The notes below the pieces were generated by a model, which worked only from the letters and a program-made list of their open reading frames with translations, ran no database searches and was not told the origin of the DNA. Made by a program: the position numbers and the translations under genes. A stretch of 64,000 nucleotides of DNA from Paenibacillus radicis (ex Xue et al. 2023). Its GTDB lineage: Bacteria; Bacillota; Bacilli; Paenibacillales; NBRC-103111. Below are positions 32,543 to 41,537 of this stretch, in pieces (position 1 is the stretch's first letter; each line of letters starts with the position of its first letter). The DNA lies in the NCBI RefSeq assembly GCF_024722015.1, contig NZ_JANQBD010000003.1, positions 186,001-250,000 of the forward strand, given 5' to 3'.

Positions 32543-33292
32543 TTATTCGCTACCTGCCCTGGAAATGGGCCATATTAGTACATCTAACTGCTTGGAAAAA
32601 TGAAGCAGCGGTTTCGTATCCAGAACTCTAATTCCTTGACCGGAAGCCATCGTGTTGATCTTAAATTCAGCTTCGGCAGCATGCAGTGTCCAAGGAAGGT
32701 GATGTATTTCTCCACGCCAAATATGATTTTTCTTATCAACACTGTAGAGGCAATATCTTTCAGTTAACCAATGTTCAAAAGTTTGAGGTTTGCTGTAGAA
32801 CGCGGGCGAAACTGGCGAGTAAATACCTTCATACGAAACTGAGGCTCCCCGCTTATCCGTTCGATGGCTGACATAATTATAGACTCCTTTCCTTTCCTCC
32901 AGCTTCATACTTGCATTAAAATAAGGTAAATAAAAAAATCGTCTTGCCGCCATGACCGCTAACCGGTTTGCAGCATCCAAGCTAAAGAAATAGACACCTG
33001 GCTTGTCCCCCACCGTAACATACGTTCTTACATTCAACTCAGCAAAAGCACTTGTATAAGGAATTGGCGGCAAGCCGCGCAATCGAATGGAGTTCATTCG
33101 AAATGGTACAATACTAATCCACGCATCGCCATAAAATGTATCAAGCTTAAGTCCTGGCGGAACTAGCTCACGCAGATGATCGTAGCGTACTGGCCAATGG
33201 GCGAACAACAAATCAAGCCAGGATTGCATCATTATCCAAGAACCTTTCGGTAAAGGCCACGGCCTATGGTCAATAGAATAAGGAGGCCTCAT
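32543..33292 (-). CDS. DUF2071 (YqjF-like) protein
   Basis: A 249-residue protein of the YqjF family: SWLDLLFAHWPVRYDHLREL then VPPGLKLDTFYGDAWIS and VRTYVTVGDKPGVYFFSLDA are characteristic. The fold is related to acetoacetate decarboxylase-like barrels; no activity has been established. GAGGGG 9 nt before the ATG. It is just outside the island, downstream of the gerP cluster on the same strand. Confidence 0.85.
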   Translation of the reverse strand: MRPPYSIDHRPWPLPKGSWIMMQSWLDLLFAHWPVRYDHLRELVPPGLKLDTFYGDAWISIVPFRMNSIRLRGLPPIPYTSAFAELNVRTYVTVGDKPGVYFFSLDAANRLAVMAARRFFYLPYFNASMKLEERKGVYNYVSHRTDKRGASVSYEGIYSPVSPAFYSKPQTFEHWLTERYCLYSVDKKNHIWRGEIHHLPWTLHAAEAEFKINTMASGQGIRVLDTKPLLHFSKQLDVLIWPISRAGSE

Positions 33293-33386
33293 TACTTATC
33301 GCCCCTCTCTAATTTTTTAAGTAATTAAGCTTAACATAACATACAAATGGACAAAATAGTTGTAAATATGTGTATAGGAGGATACT

Positions 33387-33533
33387 ATGATCCCTCAATA
33401 TTCTGTCGCTCAACTTTCACCGGAAATCTTAACTGAAATTAAACAGCTGGAGGAGCGCATACGAGCTAACGCCAATGAAAATATCGTTCTTATCGCATAC
33501 GCAGAAGAGAATGAACCGAACAACAATGCTTAA
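33387..33533 (+). CDS. Small hypothetical protein (48 residues)
   Basis: The ATG follows AGGAGGATACT, an excellent ribosome binding site. The product MIPQYSVAQLSPEILTEIKQ and on is amphipathic and acidic, ending EENEPNNNA, with no membrane helix or signal. No family recognised; the stop abuts the gerPE stop on the other strand (1 bp apart). Confidence 0.6.
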   Translation: MIPQYSVAQLSPEILTEIKQLEERIRANANENIVLIAYAEENEPNNNA

Positions 33534-33534
33534 T

Positions 33535-33906
33535 CTACTCTCCATTAATAACTTGCCGAATATGCTTAATACGCGATTCGGCTTGTATATTCTTATTGCT
33601 GCCAATTTGAAGAACAGAAGCAGCCGCAATCCCATCTACAAAAATTCCCCCAACCTGAATTCTACTGCAGTTATTATTAAATGAAACCTTGACTGACTCA
33701 TTTTCTGTTAATGGCAGTGGAAGATCTCTTGAAAAAATACCAAAATCATCAAAGTTGCCCTCATCACCCTTAAACATGGATATGTTTCTTTGAACAGCCA
33801 ATGCCTTGGAAACAGGTTTTATCAGCTTGTTATCTCCGACCTGCAATATAGATGCTAGCGATACCGTATTTACTTTCACTTCTCTCACAACGGATTCTCG
33901 GATCAT
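33535..33906 (-). CDS. gerPE: Spore germination protein GerPE
   Basis: A 123-residue protein of the gerP operon, needed for normal permeability of the spore coat to germinants. Family features: REVKVNTVSLASILQVGDNK at the N-terminus and VDGIAAASVLQIGSNKNIQ at the end, two copies of the S-x-L-Q-x-G-D/S motif shared by GerP proteins. Start ATG overlaps the gerPD stop (ATGA). No gerPF-like gene follows. Confidence 0.85.
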   Translation of the reverse strand: MIRESVVREVKVNTVSLASILQVGDNKLIKPVSKALAVQRNISMFKGDEGNFDDFGIFSRDLPLPLTENESVKVSFNNNCSRIQVGGIFVDGIAAASVLQIGSNKNIQAESRIKHIRQVINGE

Positions 33907-34181
33907 GAGCTTTTTTCCTCATCCCCATCCCCATCTTCCTGCTTATCTTCATTCGTTTCTTCATTCTTTTCTTCCTTCTTTTCTTCCTTCTTATTCTCCT
34001 TTTTTTCCTCAGGAGACAAGTAAAAATTACCTCCGACAATTACAGGTTCCGGAGGTGTATCAAAAATAGAAGAGCATATGATTTGCTCGGTATCTCCAAT
34101 CAAAAAAACAGACGAGCTCGAAACCCCGATTATTCTTACATCACCAACTGATAACATTTTATTTGTCACTTGGATATTCAT
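33903..34181 (-). CDS. gerPD: Spore germination protein GerPD with a long charged tail
   Basis: The first 58 residues are GerPD-like (VGDVRIIGVSSSSVFLIGDT, then PVIVGGNFYLSP). The last 34 residues are almost only Glu, Lys, Asp and Asn, encoded by a CTTCTTTTC-type low-complexity tract at about 33927-34010. GerPD is normally about 58 residues, so the tail is an addition. Overlaps gerPC and gerPE by ATGA at each end. Confidence 0.82.
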   Translation of the reverse strand: MNIQVTNKMLSVGDVRIIGVSSSSVFLIGDTEQIICSSIFDTPPEPVIVGGNFYLSPEEKKENKKEEKKEEKNEETNEDKQEDGDGDEEKSS

Positions 34182-34843
34182 GATTCGCCCGCTTTCTTGC
34201 TAATAAATTTATTATAATAGCTGTCAACAGCAGCCCTGATATCATTCTGTGTTCTAAAAAGCACTGCATCCTGAATTGAAGATAACTGATCAACAGTCGC
34301 TCCGGGAGTCATCTGACGTAAATAATAGTCTATACGTGCATCCGTTTGTTTCAATAAATCTTCAACAATCATTTTCTGATGCCATGAATCTAACTGCTCA
34401 CCATATTGAGCTTGAAGCACTCCCAATTGCTTGGGAACCTGCTTCTCTACATATATCTTCAATTCTCTGGCAAGCTCATTTGGCAGCTCCGCCCCTGATT
34501 TAATCTTCGAATCAATCTGCGTTATATCCGCATCCTTAGCAGCCTCATACTCCGTAGTTACACTGCTTCCGTTCACGGCTATATCCTCTAAGGCACCCGG
34601 TGTTACCCCTATGTTCAAGGTTCCATCCAGCTTCTCCACTTTCAATTGATCGAATTTATATTCCACCTTATCAATATGAATCCGTTTCTGCTCTTTCCAG
34701 CTTTTCATCTCCGTCTGCAAAGCAACCATGGAAGTTTGCAAGGCAACTATAGATTTTTCCATTTCGACAATCTTTCTAGACTGCACTTCCATCTCTCGTT
34801 GCATTTGATGAATATATTGAGCCCATTGCTGCCAAAAATTCAT
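34178..34843 (-). CDS. gerPC: Spore germination protein GerPC
   Basis: A 221-residue protein beginning MNFWQQWAQYIHQMQREMEV, a coiled-coil N-terminal 45 residues, then VEYKFDQLKVEKLDGTLNIG, the hallmark of GerPC, and a helical C-terminus (IQDAVLFRTQNDIRAAVDSY). The ATG at 34843 lies 8 nt after GGAGGAGGTG; the frame extends further but without a ribosome binding site. Third gene of the gerP operon. Confidence 0.88.
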   Translation of the reverse strand: MNFWQQWAQYIHQMQREMEVQSRKIVEMEKSIVALQTSMVALQTEMKSWKEQKRIHIDKVEYKFDQLKVEKLDGTLNIGVTPGALEDIAVNGSSVTTEYEAAKDADITQIDSKIKSGAELPNELARELKIYVEKQVPKQLGVLQAQYGEQLDSWHQKMIVEDLLKQTDARIDYYLRQMTPGATVDQLSSIQDAVLFRTQNDIRAAVDSYYNKFISKKAGES

Positions 34844-34927
34844 AATCACAGCACCTCCTCCATCCATCCTATGCAAAGGAAGTGAAGTGGGTGTTAGCCC
34901 ATTATCGATACAGTTGTTCACATCAAC

Positions 34928-35134
34928 TTATGATGGTTTAGGCAAAGGCACGAGGGAAACAACCGAAGCCGAAGCATCGCTTTCAGCTGCTGGCTGCGTG
35001 TAACCACCGGAATTATATATATTAGAGAGAGGTTTAATCAAGCCGGCTGTACCAATCTGGAGTACCGAAGAGTTCGTTACATTATTTACCTTCAACTGAT
35101 GTATCACTATGTTTTGATTAACGACTAAATTCAT
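34928..35134 (-). CDS. gerPB: Spore germination protein GerPB
   Basis: A 68-residue protein: MNLVVNQNIVIHQLKVNNVT then SSVLQIGTAGLIKPLS, matching GerPB (about 70 residues). The ATG at 35134 lies just after the gerPA stop; the upstream extension of the frame is antisense to no family and is ignored. Second gene of the operon, expressed in the mother cell late in sporulation in related bacteria. Confidence 0.86.
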   Translation of the reverse strand: MNLVVNQNIVIHQLKVNNVTNSSVLQIGTAGLIKPLSNIYNSGGYTQPAAESDASASVVSLVPLPKPS

Positions 35135-35135
35135 G

Positions 35136-35372
35136 CTAAACGACCCCCTGATTCCCAACGTTGGTTTGGCCCAAATCCTCCTCGTCTTGATCATTAGTAA
35201 TTGTACTGCTGATCGCATTGTTCGTGTGCGCAAAATCACCTACGTTAAATGATCCCGCTCCCGCAAACGTTTTGGAACTGCTGGAAGGCGAGAGCTGCAC
35301 AGCATCACCTATTTGTACGATTGAACCGTTGCCTACGCTTATTACTTTGATGTTACCTACAATTGACGGCAT
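35136..35372 (-). CDS. gerPA: Spore germination protein GerPA (GerPA/GerPF family)
   Basis: A 78-residue protein: MPSIVGNIKVISVGNGSIVQ, then SSSSKTFAGAGSFNVGDFAH and TNNAISSTIT, the GerPA/GerPF pattern. By position (first gene) it is GerPA. AAGGAG lies 8 nt before the ATG at 35372. A CATACACTA box about 35 bp upstream (minus strand, near 35409) resembles the -10 of mother-cell sigma K promoters (CATAnnnTA), consistent with the operon's known class; the -35 is not clear. Confidence 0.86.
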   Translation of the reverse strand: MPSIVGNIKVISVGNGSIVQIGDAVQLSPSSSSKTFAGAGSFNVGDFAHTNNAISSTITNDQDEEDLGQTNVGNQGVV

Positions 35373-35520
35373 AGACACTTCTCCTTTTTCCATTCATAGG
35401 TTAGTGTATGTCAGCATACGCCTATAGGCTACTTTATACCTGTATCAAAATTCCTTATTGTATCAAGAGAGTGACCACTTACATATAAATAAAAGAGAAC
35501 TGGGCGGAGAGGAGCGGTGC

Positions 35521-35982
35521 ATGATGGCCGACAAAGGAAATAATAACAAACCGTCTCAATGGCATGAAATTGAAACGTTGCTAGGCAGTAAGCTGCCAGC
35601 ATTGCCAACTAGCAAACAAATGGATTTATTGAAGGATACTTCCTGGATCGAAGGATACGTTCAAAACATACTTGAGAAAACTATGCCCAAACAGGAAGTC
35701 AAGAAAAGTGTACGAAGTAAAGCAGAAGTGTTTGAAACCCATTATCATGTTATTGTTAAAACGCCTATATCTTATGAAAACAATCCGGCTGTAAAGGTCA
35801 GGACGGATCTTATTAAAATTGAAGAAATGCTTGACAATAAAAAACACCAGCTCATTCGTCTGCCTTGCCTTGTTATTCCGAGCACAGCTAGGGCCACTTA
35901 TAAAGAAGGTATCCTACAAATTAAAATCCGCAAAAAGAAGCTCAACAAAGCCTACCGGGAAGTTTCCATTCGATATATATAA
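35521..35982 (+). CDS. Hsp20/alpha-crystallin-like protein, probably spore-associated
   Basis: A 153-residue protein. The C-terminal 90 residues look like a small heat-shock (alpha-crystallin) domain: ETHYHVIVKTPISYENNPAV and the final ARATYKEGILQIKIRKKK, with the family G-x-L-x-I motif as GILQIKI. The first 60 residues are a helical arm. AGGAG lies 6 nt before the ATG. It is divergent from gerPA, and such Hsp20-like proteins (compare CotP/CotM) occur in spore coats; the spore role is inferred from context. Confidence 0.72.
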   Translation: MMADKGNNNKPSQWHEIETLLGSKLPALPTSKQMDLLKDTSWIEGYVQNILEKTMPKQEVKKSVRSKAEVFETHYHVIVKTPISYENNPAVKVRTDLIKIEEMLDNKKHQLIRLPCLVIPSTARATYKEGILQIKIRKKKLNKAYREVSIRYI

Positions 35983-36022
35983 CACTGAGTATTACTAGTT
36001 CTCTGAGAAGGAGTGAATTACG

Positions 36023-36355
36023 GTGAGGCGGATCATTGTTGATTTATCAGATCGAATGCTCTATCTTTTGGATGACAATAAGGTAATTCGAGGATTCCCA
36101 ATAGGTATTGGAAAGGAATTAACCAAGACCCCTATTGGAATTTATACGATCATTAATAAAGTCCCAAATCCAGGAGGACCTTTCGGCGTCTTTTGGATGG
36201 GACTTTCACGGCCTCACTATGGGATTCATGGAACTAACTCACCTATTTCAGTCGGTCACGAGGTATCTCACGGCTGCATTCGTATGTATAATGAGGATGT
36301 CCTGACTTTATCCAAACTCGTATCTATTGGTACACAAGTAACCATCCGAGCCTGA
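36023..36355 (+). CDS. L,D-transpeptidase (YkuD domain)
   Basis: A 110-residue single YkuD domain without signal peptide or LysM. Catalytic motif HYGIHGTN followed by SHGCIRMYNED, with the nucleophilic Cys and His intact; N-terminal VDLSDRMLYLLDDNKVI is typical. GTG start 8 nt after AAGGAG. It would form 3-3 peptide cross-links or modify cell-wall peptides; lack of a signal suggests mother-cell or spore use, as with some YkuD proteins deposited in spore coats (inference). 40 bp after the Hsp20-like gene, probably one operon. Confidence 0.88.
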   Translation: MRRIIVDLSDRMLYLLDDNKVIRGFPIGIGKELTKTPIGIYTIINKVPNPGGPFGVFWMGLSRPHYGIHGTNSPISVGHEVSHGCIRMYNEDVLTLSKLVSIGTQVTIRA

Positions 36356-36360
36356 TCCCT

Positions 36361-37713
36361 TTATCTAGCCGCTACGATCATCTTTAAGCCTAGCTTGGGC
36401 CGCATCGTAACGAGAGGCTCAGGCTCCACCTCCGGGTGATTAGGTGCTAAGCTAAGTTTATACCGGCTGCCAATCGTGGCTAAAATCAAAGCCGCCTCCA
36501 TAAGTGCAAAGTTATTGCCAATACACACCCTTGGACCTCCACCAAAAGGAAAGTACGCGAATTGTGGAATTCGCTTCAATAGTTCCCCGCCAGCAAAACG
36601 TTCCGGGATAAATTGTTCCGGGTGGTCATAGTATTTCGGATTGCGATGCATAGCAAATTGACTCATCATTAAAGTATCACCAGGCTTAAACTTGTGCTCT
36701 CCAATTTCGACCTCCTCAGTCGCCTCCCGATTTATTACCCATACAGCGGGATACAACCTCATAGATTCCCATATCACCTGCTGCAAATAATCAAGCTTTC
36801 CAAGGTCGTCAATGGTCGGTTTCCTGCCCCCAAGCACTTGATCAAGCTCCTGCCACAATTTGTATTCTACTTCCGGATAAGTTGACAATAAGTACCAGGT
36901 CCATGAAAGAGTGTTTCCTGTAGTTTCGTGGCCCGCCAGGAAGATGGTCATTACTTCATCACGTACCTGTTGATCTGTCATGCCGGTTCCATCTTCTTCA
37001 TCCTTAGCGGCAAGCAGCATGGAGAGCAGGTCATCAGCGGTACCATTCGTATCAGGATTGTTTCTGCGCTCTTCTATAATTCCGAATATGACGTCATCCA
37101 GCTTCTTGGCCGCCTCCTTAAACTCCAAATTGCGCTTTGTCGGTATGCTCTCCGGGATGTCAAAGATGGAAGAAGCTTTGTTACTCACATATTTCATCCC
37201 AACCTCCACCGCTTGTCCTATATCATGCAACCCTCCCTTCAAGCTTGTGCCAAACATCGTCCGAGTAATAATATTCAAAGTCAGCTTCATCATATCGTCC
37301 GTTATAGAGCGCTCAGTTTGATCCTCCCAGCCTTCTAGAAGCTCATAGGTCAACTCAACCATAGAATCTGCATACTTACTTATACGATCTTTGCGAAAGG
37401 ATGGCTGCATCAGCCTGCGTTGGCGTAAATGTGCATCTCCTTCACTAGTTAACACCCCTTCTCCAACAACCGCCTTGGCTATCTGCAGCCCTTTTGCCTT
37501 TTGGAACGATTTTTGCTTTGTTATAAGTACTTCCTTAATAAGATCCGGGTCGTTGATCAAATACAAATGACGTGCCGGGCCAAATCGCATATGTGCGACA
37601 GCTCCGAATTCCTGCTGTGTTCTGATCAGAAAACCAAGCGGATCCTTACGAAAAGCCAGTAAATTACCAGTAATCAGCAATCCTTTTGGCCCGGGTGTTT
37701 TAGTGGTTACCAA
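36361..37713 (-). CDS. Cytochrome P450
   Basis: A 450-residue soluble monooxygenase. I-helix AGHETTGNT, K-helix WESMRLYP (E-x-x-R), and the heme-binding loop FGGGPRVCIGNNFA with the Cys ligand at about residue 395. No reductase domain is attached. The sequence resembles the CYP102-heme-domain/CYP4-like group (PGPKGLLITGNLLAFRKDP), often fatty-acid or hydrocarbon oxidisers; the substrate is unknown. TTG start 8 nt after AGGAGG. Confidence 0.93.
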   Translation of the reverse strand: MVTTKTPGPKGLLITGNLLAFRKDPLGFLIRTQQEFGAVAHMRFGPARHLYLINDPDLIKEVLITKQKSFQKAKGLQIAKAVVGEGVLTSEGDAHLRQRRLMQPSFRKDRISKYADSMVELTYELLEGWEDQTERSITDDMMKLTLNIITRTMFGTSLKGGLHDIGQAVEVGMKYVSNKASSIFDIPESIPTKRNLEFKEAAKKLDDVIFGIIEERRNNPDTNGTADDLLSMLLAAKDEEDGTGMTDQQVRDEVMTIFLAGHETTGNTLSWTWYLLSTYPEVEYKLWQELDQVLGGRKPTIDDLGKLDYLQQVIWESMRLYPAVWVINREATEEVEIGEHKFKPGDTLMMSQFAMHRNPKYYDHPEQFIPERFAGGELLKRIPQFAYFPFGGGPRVCIGNNFALMEAALILATIGSRYKLSLAPNHPEVEPEPLVTMRPKLGLKMIVAAR

Positions 37714-37784
37714 CGCTGTTTCCTCCTAAGTGCTTCGCTGCATTTAGTATCCTTTATTTTCTTATTTCTATACCATAAAATGCT

Positions 37785-37825
37785 AAAAAACCGCCCTCAT
37801 CGAAAATCCGATGCAAGACGGCTTA
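37785..37825 (-). terminator. Terminator of the miaB-ricA operon
   Basis: GCCGTCTTGCATCG and CGATGAGGGCGG arms followed by six T on the minus strand. Confidence 0.85.
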
Positions 37826-37849
37826 TAAGTTTTTTTATTTTAAAATAGA

Positions 37850-38299
37850 CTATTCAGAAGCGCCAGATTCTACAGTCACCTTTTCTGAAACCGTATCACG
37901 GATTACAGACATGACAAGCTGAAGCAAATAATTAATATCTTCTTGGGATTGACGGAACTCATTAACAATAGGTATCGAGTCCAATTGATCCTGCAGCTCC
38001 TCAATTTCCTTTTCAATCTTAGCAACCATTTTTGCATTTTGGAACGATTCGAAAGCAACAATTTCTTTTTGTTTCTTTTTGATTGCGCTAATTAACGTTT
38101 GAATTTGATCGTTGGATGAAATTTGAACTTCAGCCTTTTGAAAAAATTGTACCTCATTTGAGGTTGAGATTAGATCAGCTAATTCCTTGGCTTTTGATAA
38201 AATATCTTCTCTTACGATCATTTCTGTATTGGTATAATGCTCCATATCGCTGCATTGCATATGATTATCATGATGGTCATGATTATGGTTTCCTGACAT
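37850..38299 (-). CDS. ricA: RicA (YmcA), YlbF-family regulator with a His-rich N-terminus
   Basis: The YlbF/YmcA domain occupies about residues 28-149 (VREDILSKAKELADLISTSN, QTLISAIKKKQKEIVAFESF). In B. subtilis RicA (YmcA) joins RicF and RicT in the Fe-S-carrying Y-complex that directs RNase Y maturation of mRNAs, competence and biofilm formation. The first 26 residues hold eight His and one Cys (NHNHDHHDNHMQCSDMEHY), an unusual potential metal site. It directly follows miaB, as in B. subtilis. RNase Y itself is encoded at 45917. Confidence 0.85.
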   Translation of the reverse strand: MSGNHNHDHHDNHMQCSDMEHYTNTEMIVREDILSKAKELADLISTSNEVQFFQKAEVQISSNDQIQTLISAIKKKQKEIVAFESFQNAKMVAKIEKEIEELQDQLDSIPIVNEFRQSQEDINYLLQLVMSVIRDTVSEKVTVESGASE

Positions 38300-38329
38300 T
38301 GCTTCCTCACGCTCCTTGAAATGTATGAA

Positions 38330-39796
38330 TTAGTTGGCTACTGCTGCAGGTACCCAGTCACCCTTGATATACCAGGTTTGAGCATCCGTTATTTTAACAG
38401 GAACGACCTTGCCAATCAATTCCTTCGGTCCCGTTAAATGCACGAGCTTATTCGTACGCGTCCGTCCTGCTAGAACTTCCGCATTATTCTTACTCTCACC
38501 TTCAACTAGTACCTCAAGAATTTGTCCCTTATAATTATCGTTACATTCCTTGCTGAACTGCCCCAAAATGTCATTCAGACGGTACAACCTGTTCTTCTTA
38601 ACTTCCATCGGTACATCGTCCGCCATATCTGCGGCAGGGGTACCTTCACGCGGTGAATAAATAAAGGTGTAAGCACCATCGAATTTGACCGCTTTAACCA
38701 AAGACAACGTTTCCTCGAACTGCTCTTCAGTCTCGCCCGGGAAACCGACAATAATATCCGTAGTTAAACTGGCATCAGGAATGGCTTGCTTAATTTTGGC
38801 AACGAGATCCAAGTAATGCTCACGCGTATATTTACGGCTCATCCGTTTCAAAATCTCATTACTGCCCGATTGAACCGGCAAATGAATTTGCTCCACCAGA
38901 TTTCCTTTTTTCGATAAAACTTCAATTAGATGATCATCGAAATCTCTAGGATGCGAAGTCGTGAAACGAACACGAGGAATATCAATTTTGGAAATATCAT
39001 TCATCAAATCCCCGAAGCGATAATTGCTGTCCTCAAAATCTTTCCCGTATGCATTTACATTTTGACCGAGCAGCATAACTTCCTGAAAACCTTGTCTTGC
39101 CAAATCCCGAACCTCAGCTAATACATCTTGAGGCTTACGGCTGCGTTCTTTGCCCCTGGTGTAAGGAACAATGCAGTACGTACAGAATTTGTCACAGCCA
39201 TACATTATGTTTACAGAAGCCTTAATTCCTTCACGCTTCTTCGGCAAATTCTCTACGATGTCGCCTTCTTTAGACCACACCTCTATTACCATTTCTTTAC
39301 TGAAAAAAGCTTCTTTTAACAGCAATGGGAGGCGGTGTATGTTATGGGTTCCAAATATTAAATCAACGAACGGATGCTTCTTTAAAATACGATTAACTAC
39401 GGCTTCCTCTTGTGACATACAGCCGCACACGCCGAGCACCAGCGAAGGCTTTTCGATTTTTAGATGCTTTAGATGCCCTAATTCACCGAACACTTTATCC
39501 TCAGCATTTTCTCGTACCGCACATGTATTCAGCAGAATGACATCAGCTTGACGCCGATCCTCGGTTGACTGGTAACCCATTTGCTCCAAAAGTCCCATTA
39601 TCGTTTCCGTATCATGTTCATTCATTTGGCAGCCGTAGGTTTGGATATAATAATATTTATCTTTCCCAAAAACAGTCATTTCTTCAGGAATGCCGAAATC
39701 ATAATGAACCTGAATGTCCTCTTTTCCTCTCTTTTTTGCATTAGTGAGAGAAGGAGGTTGGAAATATTTCTCATAATCCTTCGTTTCTTTAGGCAA
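38330..39796 (-). CDS. miaB: tRNA-2-methylthio-N6-dimethylallyladenosine synthase
   Basis: Radical-SAM methylthiotransferase acting on A37 of tRNAs that read UNN codons. N-terminal Fe-S cluster cysteines C56 (TYGCQMNE), C92 (LNTCAVRE) and C126 (GVCGCMSQ); radical-SAM triad C201-x3-C205-x2-C208 ([10 protein letters not shown]); C-terminal TRAM domain ([18 protein letters not shown]). 488 residues. TTG start 7 nt after AAGG. Followed by ricA. Confidence 0.96.
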   Translation of the reverse strand: MPKETKDYEKYFQPPSLTNAKKRGKEDIQVHYDFGIPEEMTVFGKDKYYYIQTYGCQMNEHDTETIMGLLEQMGYQSTEDRRQADVILLNTCAVRENAEDKVFGELGHLKHLKIEKPSLVLGVCGCMSQEEAVVNRILKKHPFVDLIFGTHNIHRLPLLLKEAFFSKEMVIEVWSKEGDIVENLPKKREGIKASVNIMYGCDKFCTYCIVPYTRGKERSRKPQDVLAEVRDLARQGFQEVMLLGQNVNAYGKDFEDSNYRFGDLMNDISKIDIPRVRFTTSHPRDFDDHLIEVLSKKGNLVEQIHLPVQSGSNEILKRMSRKYTREHYLDLVAKIKQAIPDASLTTDIIVGFPGETEEQFEETLSLVKAVKFDGAYTFIYSPREGTPAADMADDVPMEVKKNRLYRLNDILGQFSKECNDNYKGQILEVLVEGESKNNAEVLAGRTRTNKLVHLTGPKELIGKVVPVKITDAQTWYIKGDWVPAAVAN

Positions 39797-39921
39797 TGTT
39801 GCACCTTCCTTCTATATAAACAAAATTCTCTTTTTATAGTCTGACAATAAATTATAGCATTTTTTCTTAACTTAATCCAAGTGCTATAAAAAGGCGAAAT
39901 CCGCACAAATTATTAAAATGA

Positions 39922-39949
39922 AAAATCTCCACAATGAGTAATGTGGAGT
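39922..39949 (-). terminator. Terminator of the pduL-like gene
   Basis: CTCCAC and GTGGAG arms followed by ATTTTTC on the minus strand. Confidence 0.75.
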
Positions 39950-39974
39950 GCTTCTATGTAACAGATTTCGTCGT

Positions 39975-40544
39975 TTACGATAAGATCAGAGCCATATCCC
40001 CTGTCTTAGCACCAGCCGCGTTAGCTTCATCCGTATCGATATGCATATCAAGCGCATACTGATCGGATACACGCGCCAACACCTGCTCAAATATTAACGA
40101 TCTTTCACCCATAATTTTAACTGAAAGGAGCTGCTTATCGACTATCCCCCATTTAGCGGCATCATCGGTATGAAAATGAATATGTCGGGCTGCAATGATA
40201 ACCCCTTCCGCAAGAGTAACCTCTCCCGCAGGTCCAATTAGCTGAATCCCTGGAGTTCCATTTGTATTTCCTGATTCACGAACCGGCGGGTTCACACCTA
40301 ATAAAAAAGCATCTGTCCGCGAAACCTCCAACTGTGTACTTCCTCGCGCCGGACCCAAAATACGCACTTTCTCGAACTTCCCCTTCGGTCCAACAACCGC
40401 TACCGTTTCTTCCGCGGCATACTGACCTGGCTGTGACAGATCTTTGAGCACCTTCAATTGATGTCCTTTTCCAAACAACAGCTCAATATGCTCCTCAGAT
40501 AAATGAATATGTCGGGCTGATACCCCAATCGGTACTTGCTTCAT
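39975..40544 (-). CDS. pduL: Phosphate propanoyltransferase, PduL family
   Basis: Interconverts acyl-CoA and acyl-phosphate. A 189-residue duplicate barrel with both zinc-binding signatures: VPIGVSARHIHLSEEH near the N-terminus and GVIIAARHIHFHTDDA in the middle, plus LGPARGSTQLEVSRTD. No microcompartment targeting extension and no shell genes nearby, so it is probably a housekeeping phosphotransacetylase-type enzyme. ATG at 40544, 6 nt after GAGGTG. Confidence 0.9.
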   Translation of the reverse strand: MKQVPIGVSARHIHLSEEHIELLFGKGHQLKVLKDLSQPGQYAAEETVAVVGPKGKFEKVRILGPARGSTQLEVSRTDAFLLGVNPPVRESGNTNGTPGIQLIGPAGEVTLAEGVIIAARHIHFHTDDAAKWGIVDKQLLSVKIMGERSLIFEQVLARVSDQYALDMHIDTDEANAAGAKTGDMALILS

Positions 40545-40626
40545 CACATACACCTCATACTATTTCAGATTGTATTAATTTAAGAAATGCTGATTCTTCT
40601 GATTTTTATTATATCGTTTCTCTATG

Positions 40627-40659
40627 AAAAAAGCATATGGCAAGCAGCCATATGCTTTT
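40627..40659 (-). terminator. Terminator of korAB
   Basis: AAAAGCATATGGC-TGCT-TGCCATATGCTTTT plus T run on the minus strand. Confidence 0.9.
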
Positions 40660-40670
40660 GGATTGAAAAT

Positions 40671-41524
<854 letters not shown>

Positions 41525-41537
<13 letters not shown>

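Noticed and set aside
33806..34069. Pro/His/Ser-rich plus-strand frame opposite gerPD
   Set aside because: It is the antisense of the Glu/Lys low-complexity tract; no start signal.
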